Assembly: GCF_031846165.1 (NCBI RefSeq)
Contig: NZ_JAVRIE010000005.1
Span: forward strand, 272,298-336,297
Length of the DNA stretch: 64,000 nt
Origin: Glaciecola blandensis
GTDB lineage: Bacteria; Pseudomonadota; Gammaproteobacteria; Enterobacterales; Alteromonadaceae
Direction of reading: 5' to 3'
Below, piece after piece: positions 1 to 8,612 of this stretch (its first letter is position 1; the number at the start of each line of letters is the position of its first letter). Under the pieces are notes generated by a model that saw only the letters and a program-made list of their open reading frames with translations, was not told the origin of the DNA and did no database searches. Both the position numbers and the translations under genes were made by a program.

Positions 1-53
1 TTTTCTAAAAAACGTAATAGCGGTAATTCGTCATCAGCGATTAATATTTTCAT
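1..53 (-). CDS. Response regulator, N-terminal fragment
   Basis: Only the first 17 codons are inside the window. They read MKILIADDELPLLRFLE, the beta-1 strand and acidic pair (DD) that start a CheY-type receiver domain. The ATG overlaps the stop codon of the sensor kinase gene (ATGA), so the two are translationally coupled and form a two-component pair. The output domain lies outside the window, so the regulator family (OmpR, NarL or other) cannot be told. Confidence 0.85.
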   Translation of the reverse strand, partial: MKILIADDELPLLRFLE

Positions 54-1624
54 GATTCATTTTTCAGTGTTAAGTTATCTAGCGGTAATTTGACAGAAAA
101 GGTCGTTCCTTCACCTTGCACGGAATTGACACTAATGCTGCCTTTATGGGCCTCAACAATCGCTTTGGCAATGGGCAAACCAAGACCAACTCCCTCATTA
201 TGCTTGCTGAAGCGAACAAAACGTTCGAAGATATTCTCAATTTCAGCTCCTGAAATACCCTCGCCAGTATCCGACACTGAGATGTTAATGCATTCCTCAG
301 AATAACCTATCGATATTTTAATGGCTTCATTCTTGGCTGAATACTTGTTAGCGTTATCGAGTAATATTGAAAAAACCTGTTCTATTCTTGGTTTGTCTAT
401 GCGTACCTTTGTCAGTGTATTTTTAATATTCTCATCAACTTCAATATTTCTGTTTTCGCAAAGTTTACGCCACTTTGCGACTTCTGACATGATAATGGGC
501 TCCATATCCATGCTAGAAAGCTCTAAATGAAGCTCAGTCATCTCAGCTCTTGTGAGTAGTAATAAACCATCAACTAAGTGGCTCAAGTTGACGGCTTGAT
601 CGAGTATTACTTGCAGTGTGTCTTTGTATTCTGCCTCTGAGATAGACTTCACACGCAAAGTCACTTGAGCCTCACCTCTTATGATCGTTAAAGGCGTGCG
701 CAATTCGTGCGATACATCAGCAATGAATTGACGACGACGAGAGTCTATTTTGGTCAACTGTAGGTTGGCTTGGGTTAACTCGCTAGTGCGTTGCTCTACC
801 TGGAACTCTAAATTTTTGCGGGAGCGAGCTTCGTTTGCCTCGTGTTCTTGCAGCCGCTTAGCGAGCTGATTGATTGAGGTGGCGAGTTGCTGAAATTCAC
901 TATCAAGAGTATCAGAAATAGGCTTTCGGTAGTCACCGTTGGCTATTGTATTGGTGGCGCGCTGAATGAGTATAAGCGGCTGATAAAGTTGGTTAAATAA
1001 CCAATAGCAGGCATAGCCAATAAGCGGGACTACCAATAGACCTAGAATCAATGTAAACCAAACTATCGCTGTATTTAAGGCATTTATTCGCGCATTGATG
1101 CTACTCACTACTCGACTTTGACGCACTTCTGCTGCGTTTATCGCTTCTCTAAATTCATTGTCGATACTCTCTTCTAGCAAGTTGCGTAGGTTTTGTTTTT
1201 GCGCAATGGGGACACTAGTACTGTTTTCTACAATCATCTCAAATTCATTGATTATGGATGTAATTAAACTATCAAGTTCGTCGGTATCTTCTACGGTACC
1301 TAGCGTGAAATCTTCACCTAAAGCTTCTCGTTGCTTTAATTCCAAGCGTCTAATATTGACGATAGATTCAGCGATAATCGCCCGCTTTTTGCGGACATTT
1401 GCTTGGTTGGCATTTTTACCAAAAATAATTTCATCGGTAAGCTGTTTAAAGAGCCGGTAAGAAATACTGGAAAGCTGTTGATGCTCACTTAATAAGGACT
1501 GAGCAATTGTACTCTGTTCCAAGTTCTGCCGCGTAAGGTGCGCAGATACCGCTGTGCATGCAAGTGCAATGAGTAGGATAAAGGCCGTGCCCAAACCAAA
1601 AAAGAAGAGCTTTTTCTTATACAT
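50..1624 (-). CDS. Membrane sensor histidine kinase (HAMP, HisKA, HATPase)
   Basis: A 524-residue inner-membrane kinase that should sense a periplasmic cue and phosphorylate the regulator encoded next to it. Two membrane helices (about 7-28 and 186-207) bracket a periplasmic domain of about 155 residues that looks all-helical. A HAMP segment (about 203-257) and a coiled coil (258-290) follow. The HisKA motif FIADVSHELRTPL carries the phospho-acceptor His306. The ATPase domain (about 405-515) has the N box LLDNANKYS, the G1 box DTGEGIS and the G2 box GVGLGLPIAKA. The signal cannot be deduced. The only gene upstream in the same direction is the ligase, separated by the repeat array, so its promoter probably lies in 1625-1682. 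Confidence 0.93.
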   Translation of the reverse strand: MYKKKLFFFGLGTAFILLIALACTAVSAHLTRQNLEQSTIAQSLLSEHQQLSSISYRLFKQLTDEIIFGKNANQANVRKKRAIIAESIVNIRRLELKQREALGEDFTLGTVEDTDELDSLITSIINEFEMIVENSTSVPIAQKQNLRNLLEESIDNEFREAINAAEVRQSRVVSSINARINALNTAIVWFTLILGLLVVPLIGYACYWLFNQLYQPLILIQRATNTIANGDYRKPISDTLDSEFQQLATSINQLAKRLQEHEANEARSRKNLEFQVEQRTSELTQANLQLTKIDSRRRQFIADVSHELRTPLTIIRGEAQVTLRVKSISEAEYKDTLQVILDQAVNLSHLVDGLLLLTRAEMTELHLELSSMDMEPIIMSEVAKWRKLCENRNIEVDENIKNTLTKVRIDKPRIEQVFSILLDNANKYSAKNEAIKISIGYSEECINISVSDTGEGISGAEIENIFERFVRFSKHNEGVGLGLPIAKAIVEAHKGSISVNSVQGEGTTFSVKLPLDNLTLKNES

Positions 1625-1682
1625 CTCTAAAACAATCCTTATTTAATATTTCATCTAATATTTAGTTGTTGCCGCAATCAAT

Positions 1683-1754
1683 GTCATTCCCGCCACCAAC
1701 GTCATTCCCGCCACCAACGTCATTCCCGCCACCAACGTCATTCCCGCCACCAAC
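1683..1754. repeat. Four tandem 18-bp repeats
   Basis: Four perfect copies of GTCATTCCCGCCACCAAC start at 1683, 1701, 1719 and 1737. The first ten bases, GTCATTCCCG, are the same as the start of each 62-bp unit in the array that begins directly afterwards at 1755. The short repeat therefore looks like an offshoot of the long unit or a relic of its amplification. The 18-bp unit is a multiple of three, but no start codon or ribosome binding site suggests that it is translated. Confidence 0.95.
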
Positions 1755-2660
1755 GTCATTCCCGAGTAGTCGGGAACCTAGCTCCCCATCTGCATGGGGA
1801 TGACGCAATGCACATAGTCATTCCCGAGTAGTCGGGAACCTAGCTCCCCATCTACATGGGGATGACGCAATGCACATAGTCATTCCCGAGCAGTCGGGAA
1901 CCTAGCTCCCCATCTGCATGGGGATGACGCAATGCACATAGTCATTCCCGAGTAGTCGGGAACCTAGCTCCCCATCTGCATGGGGATGACGCAATTCACA
2001 TAGTCATTCCCGAGCAGTCGGGAACCTAGCTCCCCATCTGCATGGGGATGACGCAATGCACATAGTCATTCCCGAGCAGTCGGGAACCGAGCTCCCCATC
2101 TACATGGGGATGACGCAATGCACATAGTCATTCCCGAGTAGTCGGGAACCTAGCTCCCCATCTACATGGGGATGACGCAATGCACATAGTCATTCCCGAG
2201 CAGTCGGGAACCGAGCTCCCCATCTACATGGGGATGACGCAATGCACATAGTCATTCCCGAGTAGTCGGGAACCTAGCTCCCCATCTGGATGGGGATGAC
2301 GCAATGCACATAGTCATTCCCGAGCAGTCGGGAACCTAGCTCCCCATCTACATGGGGATGACGCAATGCACATAGTCATTCCCGAGCAGTCGGGAACCTA
2401 GCTCCCCATCTGGATGGGGATGACGCAATGCACATAGTCATTCCCGAGCAGTCGGGAACCTAGCTCCCCATCTACATGGGGATGACGCAATGCACATAGT
2501 CATTCCCGAGTAGTCGGGAACCTAGCTCCCCATCTGCATGGGGATGACGCAATGCACATAGTCATTCCCGAGCAGTCGGGAACCTAGCTCCCCATCTGCA
2601 TGGGGATGACGCAAATTGCATGGGGATGACGCAATCTACATGAGTATGACGCAATGCCAT
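1755..2660. repeat. Tandem array of fourteen 62-bp double-hairpin units
   Basis: CATTCCCGAG recurs exactly every 62 bp from 1757 to 2563 (14 copies). Each unit has a 50-bp core from GTCATTCCC to GGGGATGAC, whose ends are nearly inverted, and a 12-bp linker GCAATGCACATA. The core holds two hairpins: TTCCCGA/TCGGGAA with loop GTAG or GCAG, and CCCCAT/ATGGGG with loop CTGC, CTAC or CTGG. Differences between copies fall mainly in the loops and one spacer base (CCTA or CCGA), while the stems stay intact. Degraded partial units follow to about 2660. The layout resembles REP/BIME-type palindromic arrays. It lies between the ligase stop and the sensor kinase start, so it may end transcription of the ligase operon. 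Confidence 0.95.
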
Positions 2661-2692
2661 AGCATAGCAGTCTACCAACAAGACTTTGAATC

Positions 2693-4321
2693 TCAAACAA
2701 TCATATTCTTAAGCGTCTGCAACTGGTCTGCTTCATCAGCCGGCTTGTCCCAGCGAATGCGATGGATTCGAGGGAAACGTAAGGCCAAGCCGGACTTATG
2801 ACGTTTTGATTCATGCACAGAATCAAAGGCTAACTCAAATACTAGCGCTTTGTTCACTTCTTTCACTGGGCCAAAACGGCCGATAGTATTCTTTCTAACC
2901 CATGCATCGAGTTGCTTTAGCTCAGCATCGGTAAAGCCACTATAAGCTTTGCCGACAGGTAATAGTTTACCGTCCTGCCAGCACCCAAAGGTATAATCAG
3001 AGTAGAATGATGAACGTTTACCGTGTCCTCGTTGTGCATACATAATGACAGCATCAATGACTTTTGCATCGCGCTTCCATTTATACCACTGACCTTTAGG
3101 TCTGCCCGCTACATACCTACCTTCCAGGTTCTTGAGCATTAAGCCTTCAATGTACTCTTCACTCGTATTTGCTGTTTCTCTCAAAGTTTGCAAATCATTG
3201 ATAGTTCGATACGTGAGCGCTTTCGAAAGTTTTAATTTTGCAGTGTTGTGCTTTTGATACCATGTAGCTAAATGCTGGTAACGCTGTGAAAGCGGTAATT
3301 CACGCAAGTCTGCGGCGTCTAAAAAGAGTGCGTCGTATAACATCATACCCACCGGTATCGAAGCGATTAATTGCTTGCTCGGCTTCTTTTTATTTAAGCG
3401 TTGTTGAAGCTGGTTGAAGCTCAAGATCTTGCCTTCCTTCATAGCCAATAATTCACCATCAAATACGCCAGACATTGTGTTCTCATCAATACTTGCTAGT
3501 AGGTCTGGAAAGCTATGGCCAATGTCGTCACCTGTGCGACTAAATAGCGCTTTTCCGTTGGTGTTACAGACAAGTTGAACACGTATCCCGTCAAACTTCC
3601 ATTCTGCTTGCCATCTGTCTTCTGATTGCACTGAACGGTCATCTGAATTCAACATGCGGGGCAAGTCTACTTCGTCTAAGGGATGGGATAGCATAACCGG
3701 TTGAAAGGTGATTTTTTCGGATATATCTGGTTTTGGAGCATCTCCTTCTAACCATTGCATAAGGTCGGTGTAAGGCGGCTCGACACCATGCCAAACCCGC
3801 TCAATATCTTCTACTTGAATATCTGATGAAACGGCATATTCAGCGAGTATTTTTTTTAAGAAACGTGAAGACAAGCCTATTCGCAAACCTCGGGTACCGA
3901 GTTTAATGAGCGCCCACCGTTGATTTGGCGTCATTCTATTCAGTAAGTCAATGAGAATGTCTTGGATATCTTTTTTCGCACTTGATTTGAAGGTAAGAAC
4001 GAGCTCATTCAAACTCGGTAAAGGGCTATCCATTGTTGCCTCTGCTTGGTCGCTTGGCCACAAGTGGGCAACCGTTTCGCTCATTTCACCCACATAATCA
4101 TAGCTTAAATCGAACAGTACTGGGTCGACACGCGACTTTATCAAATCTTTTATCAGCTTACGTTTGAATAAGTCAAAGTTGAGCGTTCCGGCGATCGCGG
4201 CGATAGCCCAACCTCTGTCTGGGTCAGGAGTGCTTTTCAAATACTCTCTAAGAATGGCGGACTTGGCCAGATTACTTGACGTAAAATAGAGTTTGTCGAC
4301 TAGCTCTGCAAACTTCTCCAT
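2693..4321 (-). CDS. ATP-dependent DNA ligase of the Lhr-Core repair cluster
   Basis: A 542-residue cytoplasmic ligase that should seal nicks through a lysyl-AMP intermediate. An N-terminal DNA-binding domain (about 1-200) precedes the nucleotidyltransferase domain. Motif I EWKFDGIR gives the adenylated Lys242. FDGELLA is motif III, EGLMLKN motif IV, and YKWKRDAKVID motif V. An OB-fold follows to the C terminus. The start overlaps the exonuclease stop by one base (TAATG), so the two are coupled. Exonuclease, helicase and phosphoesterase alongside match the known bacterial Lig-Exo-LhrCore-Pe cluster, which points to DNA repair and not replication. A second ATP-dependent ligase of another type lies at 46937-47854. 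Confidence 0.94.
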   Translation of the reverse strand: MEKFAELVDKLYFTSSNLAKSAILREYLKSTPDPDRGWAIAAIAGTLNFDLFKRKLIKDLIKSRVDPVLFDLSYDYVGEMSETVAHLWPSDQAEATMDSPLPSLNELVLTFKSSAKKDIQDILIDLLNRMTPNQRWALIKLGTRGLRIGLSSRFLKKILAEYAVSSDIQVEDIERVWHGVEPPYTDLMQWLEGDAPKPDISEKITFQPVMLSHPLDEVDLPRMLNSDDRSVQSEDRWQAEWKFDGIRVQLVCNTNGKALFSRTGDDIGHSFPDLLASIDENTMSGVFDGELLAMKEGKILSFNQLQQRLNKKKPSKQLIASIPVGMMLYDALFLDAADLRELPLSQRYQHLATWYQKHNTAKLKLSKALTYRTINDLQTLRETANTSEEYIEGLMLKNLEGRYVAGRPKGQWYKWKRDAKVIDAVIMYAQRGHGKRSSFYSDYTFGCWQDGKLLPVGKAYSGFTDAELKQLDAWVRKNTIGRFGPVKEVNKALVFELAFDSVHESKRHKSGLALRFPRIHRIRWDKPADEADQLQTLKNMIV

Positions 4322-5358
4322 TACTCAGCAGCCTCTTCATCAAAGCCAACGAGGGACAAGGCTTTGGCTCGATAACCCATCTGTTGCGCTTGATGAACGA
4401 GAGCCGCTTCTCGACCATGTGTTACCCAGACCTCCCCAGGATTTACTTCACTGATGGTTTGCAGAAGCTCTGGCCAGTCGCAATGGTCTGATATGATAAT
4501 CGGCAACTCTGCTTTTCTTTGCTTTGAACGCGCTCGAATTTGCATCCAACCTGAAGCCATGGCGGTAATCACATTTGGTAATTTGCGAGACCATCGGTCA
4601 TTCAATGCTGAGGGTGGCGCGAGCACAATTTCGCCAGCTAAGGTTTTAGTATCTTCGACCTCACTAACAGGAACGATAGCGCCCATATCAATGCCAAATT
4701 CTTTGTACAGAGTGCACAATTTTAGCAAAGCACCATGCATATAAATGGGCTTTTGATAGCCCAATTCTCTCAATGCAAGGACTACCCGTTGGCATTTCCC
4801 TAAGGCATAAACGCCTACAAGATGACATCGCTCAGGAAATAGTGATAACGAATCTAGTAGTTTGTTCACTTCCTGTAATATCGGCGGGTGATGAAACACT
4901 GGCAATGCAAAGGTTGCCTCGGTAACAAAAACATCGCATGGGCAGACTTCAAAAGGCGCGCAAGTTGGGTCAGCACTGCGTTTGTAATCGCCTGAAATGA
5001 CTAAACGATGGCTTGCGTGATCAATGACGGCTTGGGCTGAACCTAAAATATGTCCAGCAGGTTTCAGCATTAATTGGCCTTTAGCTAAATCGATAGTCTG
5101 ATCATAAGCGAGTTCAATTTGCTTTTGTGCGTGGTCTTCACCGTAACGAATGCGCATGATTGCCATTGTTTCAGGGGTGGCATACACTTCCCCATGGCCA
5201 GCACGCGCATGGTCTGCATGACCATGAGTGACGATGGCACGAGCAACCGCTTGCATTGGATCGATATAGGCATCAAGCGCTTCACAATACAAACCATTTG
5301 GATTTGTAGTAATCCAATGTTGCGGATGCTGCATATTAGTTGGAGTTGATAATTTCAT
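4321..5358 (-). CDS. Ligase-associated metallo-beta-lactamase-fold DNA exonuclease
   Basis: A 345-residue metallo-beta-lactamase fold nuclease of the Exo family found beside ATP-dependent ligases, related to the SNM1/CPSF73 nucleases. The metal-binding motif VTHGHADHARAGH has His45, His47, Asp49 and His50. A further ligand His sits in KPAGHILGSAQ. DHCDWPE and VTHGRE near the C terminus fit the later family motifs. Its stop overlaps the ligase start. The ATG at 5358 gives a sensible N terminus, though Met9 (MQHPQHW) is a possible alternative. Only 30 bp separate it from the divergent helicase start as annotated, so promoters probably overlap coding sequence. Confidence 0.93.
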   Translation of the reverse strand: MKLSTPTNMQHPQHWITTNPNGLYCEALDAYIDPMQAVARAIVTHGHADHARAGHGEVYATPETMAIMRIRYGEDHAQKQIELAYDQTIDLAKGQLMLKPAGHILGSAQAVIDHASHRLVISGDYKRSADPTCAPFEVCPCDVFVTEATFALPVFHHPPILQEVNKLLDSLSLFPERCHLVGVYALGKCQRVVLALRELGYQKPIYMHGALLKLCTLYKEFGIDMGAIVPVSEVEDTKTLAGEIVLAPPSALNDRWSRKLPNVITAMASGWMQIRARSKQRKAELPIIISDHCDWPELLQTISEVNPGEVWVTHGREAALVHQAQQMGYRAKALSLVGFDEEAAE

Positions 5359-5388
5359 AACAGAGTTACTTACGCGTGTAACTCCATT

Positions 5389-7890
5389 TTGGTGCGTTTA
5401 GTGACAAGAACTTTTTCTGCTTCTGTAAAACGTTTAAAAACCATACCCGTTTTGTTTTCGAGTTGGTTTGAAGATAAACAATGGTCTGTGCGCCCCTATC
5501 AGAAGCAAATGGTTAAGGCTTTTGCAGAACAACGTTCTACCTTATTGATTGCTCCTACTGGCGCGGGTAAAACGCTCTCTGGATTTTTGCCTACCTTAAT
5601 AGATTTAGCTAAGCACCCACAAACGGGTTTGCACACTATTTACATCTCGCCCTTAAAAGCCCTCACGCAAGATATTCACCGTAACCTACAGCAGCCTATT
5701 GATGATATGTCTTTGCCGATTACTGTGGGCGCAAGAACCGGAGATACCACCGCTTACCAACGTCAGCAGCAGCGCAAGAGGCCGCCCAACATATTGCTCA
5801 TTACACCTGAATCACTGATGTTAATGTTGTCTTACGCTGATGCCCCACGCATTTTTGGGCAAGTTAAAGCCATTATCGTTGATGAAGCTCACAGTTTTGC
5901 TTTCACTAAGCGGGGCGATTTTACGGCCTTAGCATTGGCCAGATTGCAAAGTCTCAGTCCAGAGCTTGTTCGATTTGGCTTATCTGCCACGGTAGCTCAA
6001 CCAGAAGCATTAGCAGCGTGGTTGGGATCAAGCGGAGAACCATGCGAAGTATTAGCGGTAAAAAGCAAAGTTAAGCCGAAGATAAAGTTGCTGAAAACCA
6101 AGGAGCGTATGCCATTTGGCGGTTATATGGGGAAGTACGCTGTCAAAGATATCTATGCGCAAATAGCCACAGCGAAAACCACCCTGGTCTTTGTTAACAC
6201 ACGCGCTCAAGCTGAACTTATTTTTCAACATTTATGGACTGAAAACACACAAGTCTTACCTATTGCCATTTATCATGGCTCATTGAGTAAAGAGCAGAGA
6301 CAGAAAACAGAAGCAATGATGGCATCTGGAAAACTACGAGCAATTGTAGCAACCTCGGCGCTTGAGCTTGGCATTGATTGGGGGGATGTCGATTTGGTTA
6401 TTCAAGTTGGCGCTCCTAAGGGCGTAAGTCGCTTACTGCAGCGTATTGGTCGTTCAAATCATAGAATGGATGAACCTTCGCAAGCCCTTTTGGTGCCCGC
6501 TAACCGCTTCGAAACCTTGGAATGCCAAGCTGCTATTAATGCAATCAAACAGGGGGAATTAGATGGCGACAGTCCCCATTCTGGCGCGCTTGATGTATTG
6601 CCACAATACATTTTAAATTGCGTTTGTAGTCAGCCTGCCAGCATGGATGAAATTTATCAACAAGTCCTCGACGCCAGTCCCTATGGTGGGCTTGATTTGC
6701 AAACCTTTACGTCACTTTGGCAATTTACCGAAAACGGGGGTTATGCTTTGCAGGCCTATGAAAGATACAACCGTTTGACCGAAATTGAGCCTGGTGTTTT
6801 TGCGCCTGCCTCAAAACGCATTACTATGCGTCATAGGCAAAACATCGGCACTATCGTTGAAGCCGGACGACTTCGAGTTAAACGCCTTCGGCGTGCACAT
6901 CAAGGCAAAATTATTGGAGAAGTTGAGGAATACTTCGCGCAACAACTTGTGCCTGGAGATACCTTTTTCTTCGCTGGTGAAGTGCTGCGATTTGAAGGTA
7001 TCAAAGATATGATGGTAGAAGCGAGGCCTGGCAAAGCAAAAGAGCCGAAGATCCCAAGCTATGTGGGTGGGCAGATGCCACTTAGCACCTTCCTGGCTGA
7101 CGGCGTCAGAGCTTTACTTAATGAACCTGAAAAATGGCGCGCCTTACCCAAGCAAGTCAGAGAATGGCTGGATTTACAAGCTGGCTTTTCTTTAATTCCC
7201 TCAACAGACAGAGTGTTGGTAGAGCAGTTTCCGTTTAGGCAAACACAATACACCTTGTTTTATACATTTGAGGGCAGAAAAGCGAATCAAACATTGGGTA
7301 TGTTAGTGACTCGTAGGATGGAAAAGTTAGGTTTAAAGCCTCTAAGTTTCAGTATCACAGACTATGGCTTATCCATCTCCTCCATTGCGGTGGTAGAAGA
7401 GGCTCACATTCCAGCATTGTTTAACCCAGATATATTGGGCGACGAACTTGAAGACTGGATGTTAGCGGCGCCAATGTTAAAACGCTCATTTCGACGAGTG
7501 GCTGTGGTCAGTGGGTTAATAGAGCAACAATACCACAGTACCCGAAAAACCATGAAGCAGGTGACCTTTTCCACAGACCTCATATACGATACCTTACGCG
7601 AGCACGATCCTGACCATATCTTGCTACGAGTCACGCGAGAGGATGCTGAGAGAGAGCTTTTAGACTTGCAGCGCCTAGGTGATACGCTAATCCGCTTTAA
7701 CGGCATGTTTGCATTTCAACAATTGGAAAAAGCATCGCCGATGGCTATCCCGATTGTGTTGGATGTGAAATCGGAACAGATAAAAGGCCAAGGTGCAGAA
7801 GCCCTACTAGAGCAAGCAAGCTTGTATCAAGAGGCCGAAAACATGCTACAAGAAGTCAAAGACTTGCTGAGCAAAAAACGAGATGTTTAA
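5389..7890 (+). CDS. Ligase-associated DEXH helicase, Lhr-Core type
   Basis: An 833-residue superfamily 2 helicase expected to move along single-stranded DNA and unwind duplexes during repair. Motif I APTGAGKT (P-loop about 58-62), motif II DEAH (165-168), motif III LSATV, and motif VI QRIGRSNHR are all present. The ATSALELGIDWGDVD stretch is typical of the Lhr second RecA domain. The winged-helix and Lhr-specific C-terminal region follow; the long extra C-terminal half of full-length E. coli Lhr is absent. The reading frame has no ATG near its 5' end. TTG 5389, GTG 5392 and GTG 5401 are candidates, none with a good ribosome binding site, so the start is uncertain. Its stop overlaps the next gene (TAATG). 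Confidence 0.92.
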   Translation: MVRLVTRTFSASVKRLKTIPVLFSSWFEDKQWSVRPYQKQMVKAFAEQRSTLLIAPTGAGKTLSGFLPTLIDLAKHPQTGLHTIYISPLKALTQDIHRNLQQPIDDMSLPITVGARTGDTTAYQRQQQRKRPPNILLITPESLMLMLSYADAPRIFGQVKAIIVDEAHSFAFTKRGDFTALALARLQSLSPELVRFGLSATVAQPEALAAWLGSSGEPCEVLAVKSKVKPKIKLLKTKERMPFGGYMGKYAVKDIYAQIATAKTTLVFVNTRAQAELIFQHLWTENTQVLPIAIYHGSLSKEQRQKTEAMMASGKLRAIVATSALELGIDWGDVDLVIQVGAPKGVSRLLQRIGRSNHRMDEPSQALLVPANRFETLECQAAINAIKQGELDGDSPHSGALDVLPQYILNCVCSQPASMDEIYQQVLDASPYGGLDLQTFTSLWQFTENGGYALQAYERYNRLTEIEPGVFAPASKRITMRHRQNIGTIVEAGRLRVKRLRRAHQGKIIGEVEEYFAQQLVPGDTFFFAGEVLRFEGIKDMMVEARPGKAKEPKIPSYVGGQMPLSTFLADGVRALLNEPEKWRALPKQVREWLDLQAGFSLIPSTDRVLVEQFPFRQTQYTLFYTFEGRKANQTLGMLVTRRMEKLGLKPLSFSITDYGLSISSIAVVEEAHIPALFNPDILGDELEDWMLAAPMLKRSFRRVAVVSGLIEQQYHSTRKTMKQVTFSTDLIYDTLREHDPDHILLRVTREDAERELLDLQRLGDTLIRFNGMFAFQQLEKASPMAIPIVLDVKSEQIKGQGAEALLEQASLYQEAENMLQEVKDLLSKKRDV

Positions 7891-8612
7891 TGATTACTGA
7901 AGATGCCTTGTTGGCCAAGCTGCATGCGCGAACAGCTTGTCTGATAAACTTTGCTGACCACCGCTTCATCTTAGATGCCAGTGGTGCCTTAGTTTGGCCT
8001 AGACATGACATGGTGGTATTTTCTGATCTGCATTTTGAAAAGGGTAGCTTTCTTTCTCAGTTCGCGAACCCATTACCTCGCTTTGATACCGCAAAGACCA
8101 TAACAAACATGCAAAACGTGCTACAGGAATATAACCCTAAACAGGTCATTTGCTTAGGTGATAGTCTGCATGACGGCAATGCTCTCAGTCGCATGAATAA
8201 TAGAGACTTATCTGACATAAACGACTTAGTCCGCGGTGTAAATGCTTGGTTTTGGGTCTTAGGCAATCACGACCCAGAAATGCCAGATGCAATATTAGGG
8301 CAGTCGAGCGAATACTATGAAATAGATAACATTCTCTGGGTTCATGAACCTGAGAACCTAACTCGCTTTGCAAACGCGACAGCGCAAGTGATTGGTCACT
8401 TTCATCCAAAATTGAGTGTAAAAAAGGCCCGACATAGAATGACGGGAAAGTGTTTTGTCAGCACTGAGAATATCCTACTGATGCCAGCATTTGGTCAATA
8501 TACCGGGGGCTTGTGGGTTGAAGATGAAGCTATTCAAAGCCTACTTCAAGATCCCTATCAAACGCATTTGTTATTTAATAACAAACTCTATTCGACTGGG
8601 ATCAAGGCTTAA
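7890..8612 (+). CDS. Ligase-associated calcineurin-like phosphoesterase (Pe)
   Basis: A 240-residue binuclear metallophosphoesterase, fourth member of the repair cluster and coupled to the helicase by a one-base stop/start overlap. Visible metal motifs are FSDLHFEKG (Asp46, His48), CLGDSLHDG, LGNHDPE and IGHFHPK. These match the family order D-x-H, GD, GNHD, GHxH. It is shorter than SbcD nucleases and lacks their cap region. Its substrate is inferred to be DNA ends or a nucleotide phosphoester. It converges with aguB, and the two stop codons share the TTAA at 8609-8612, leaving no intergenic terminator. Confidence 0.92.
   Translation: MITEDALLAKLHARTACLINFADHRFILDASGALVWPRHDMVVFSDLHFEKGSFLSQFANPLPRFDTAKTITNMQNVLQEYNPKQVICLGDSLHDGNALSRMNNRDLSDINDLVRGVNAWFWVLGNHDPEMPDAILGQSSEYYEIDNILWVHEPENLTRFANATAQVIGHFHPKLSVKKARHRMTGKCFVSTENILLMPAFGQYTGGLWVEDEAIQSLLQDPYQTHLLFNNKLYSTGIKA

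Noticed and set aside
1755..2620. CRISPR array
   Set aside because: The spacing is regular, but the 12-bp linkers are the same in every unit and no cas genes are nearby. It is a tandem palindromic repeat.
2616..2801. Small coding region crossing the array end and the ligase 3' end
   Set aside because: It is made of repeat remnants and the antisense of the ligase gene, with no ribosome binding site or family resemblance.
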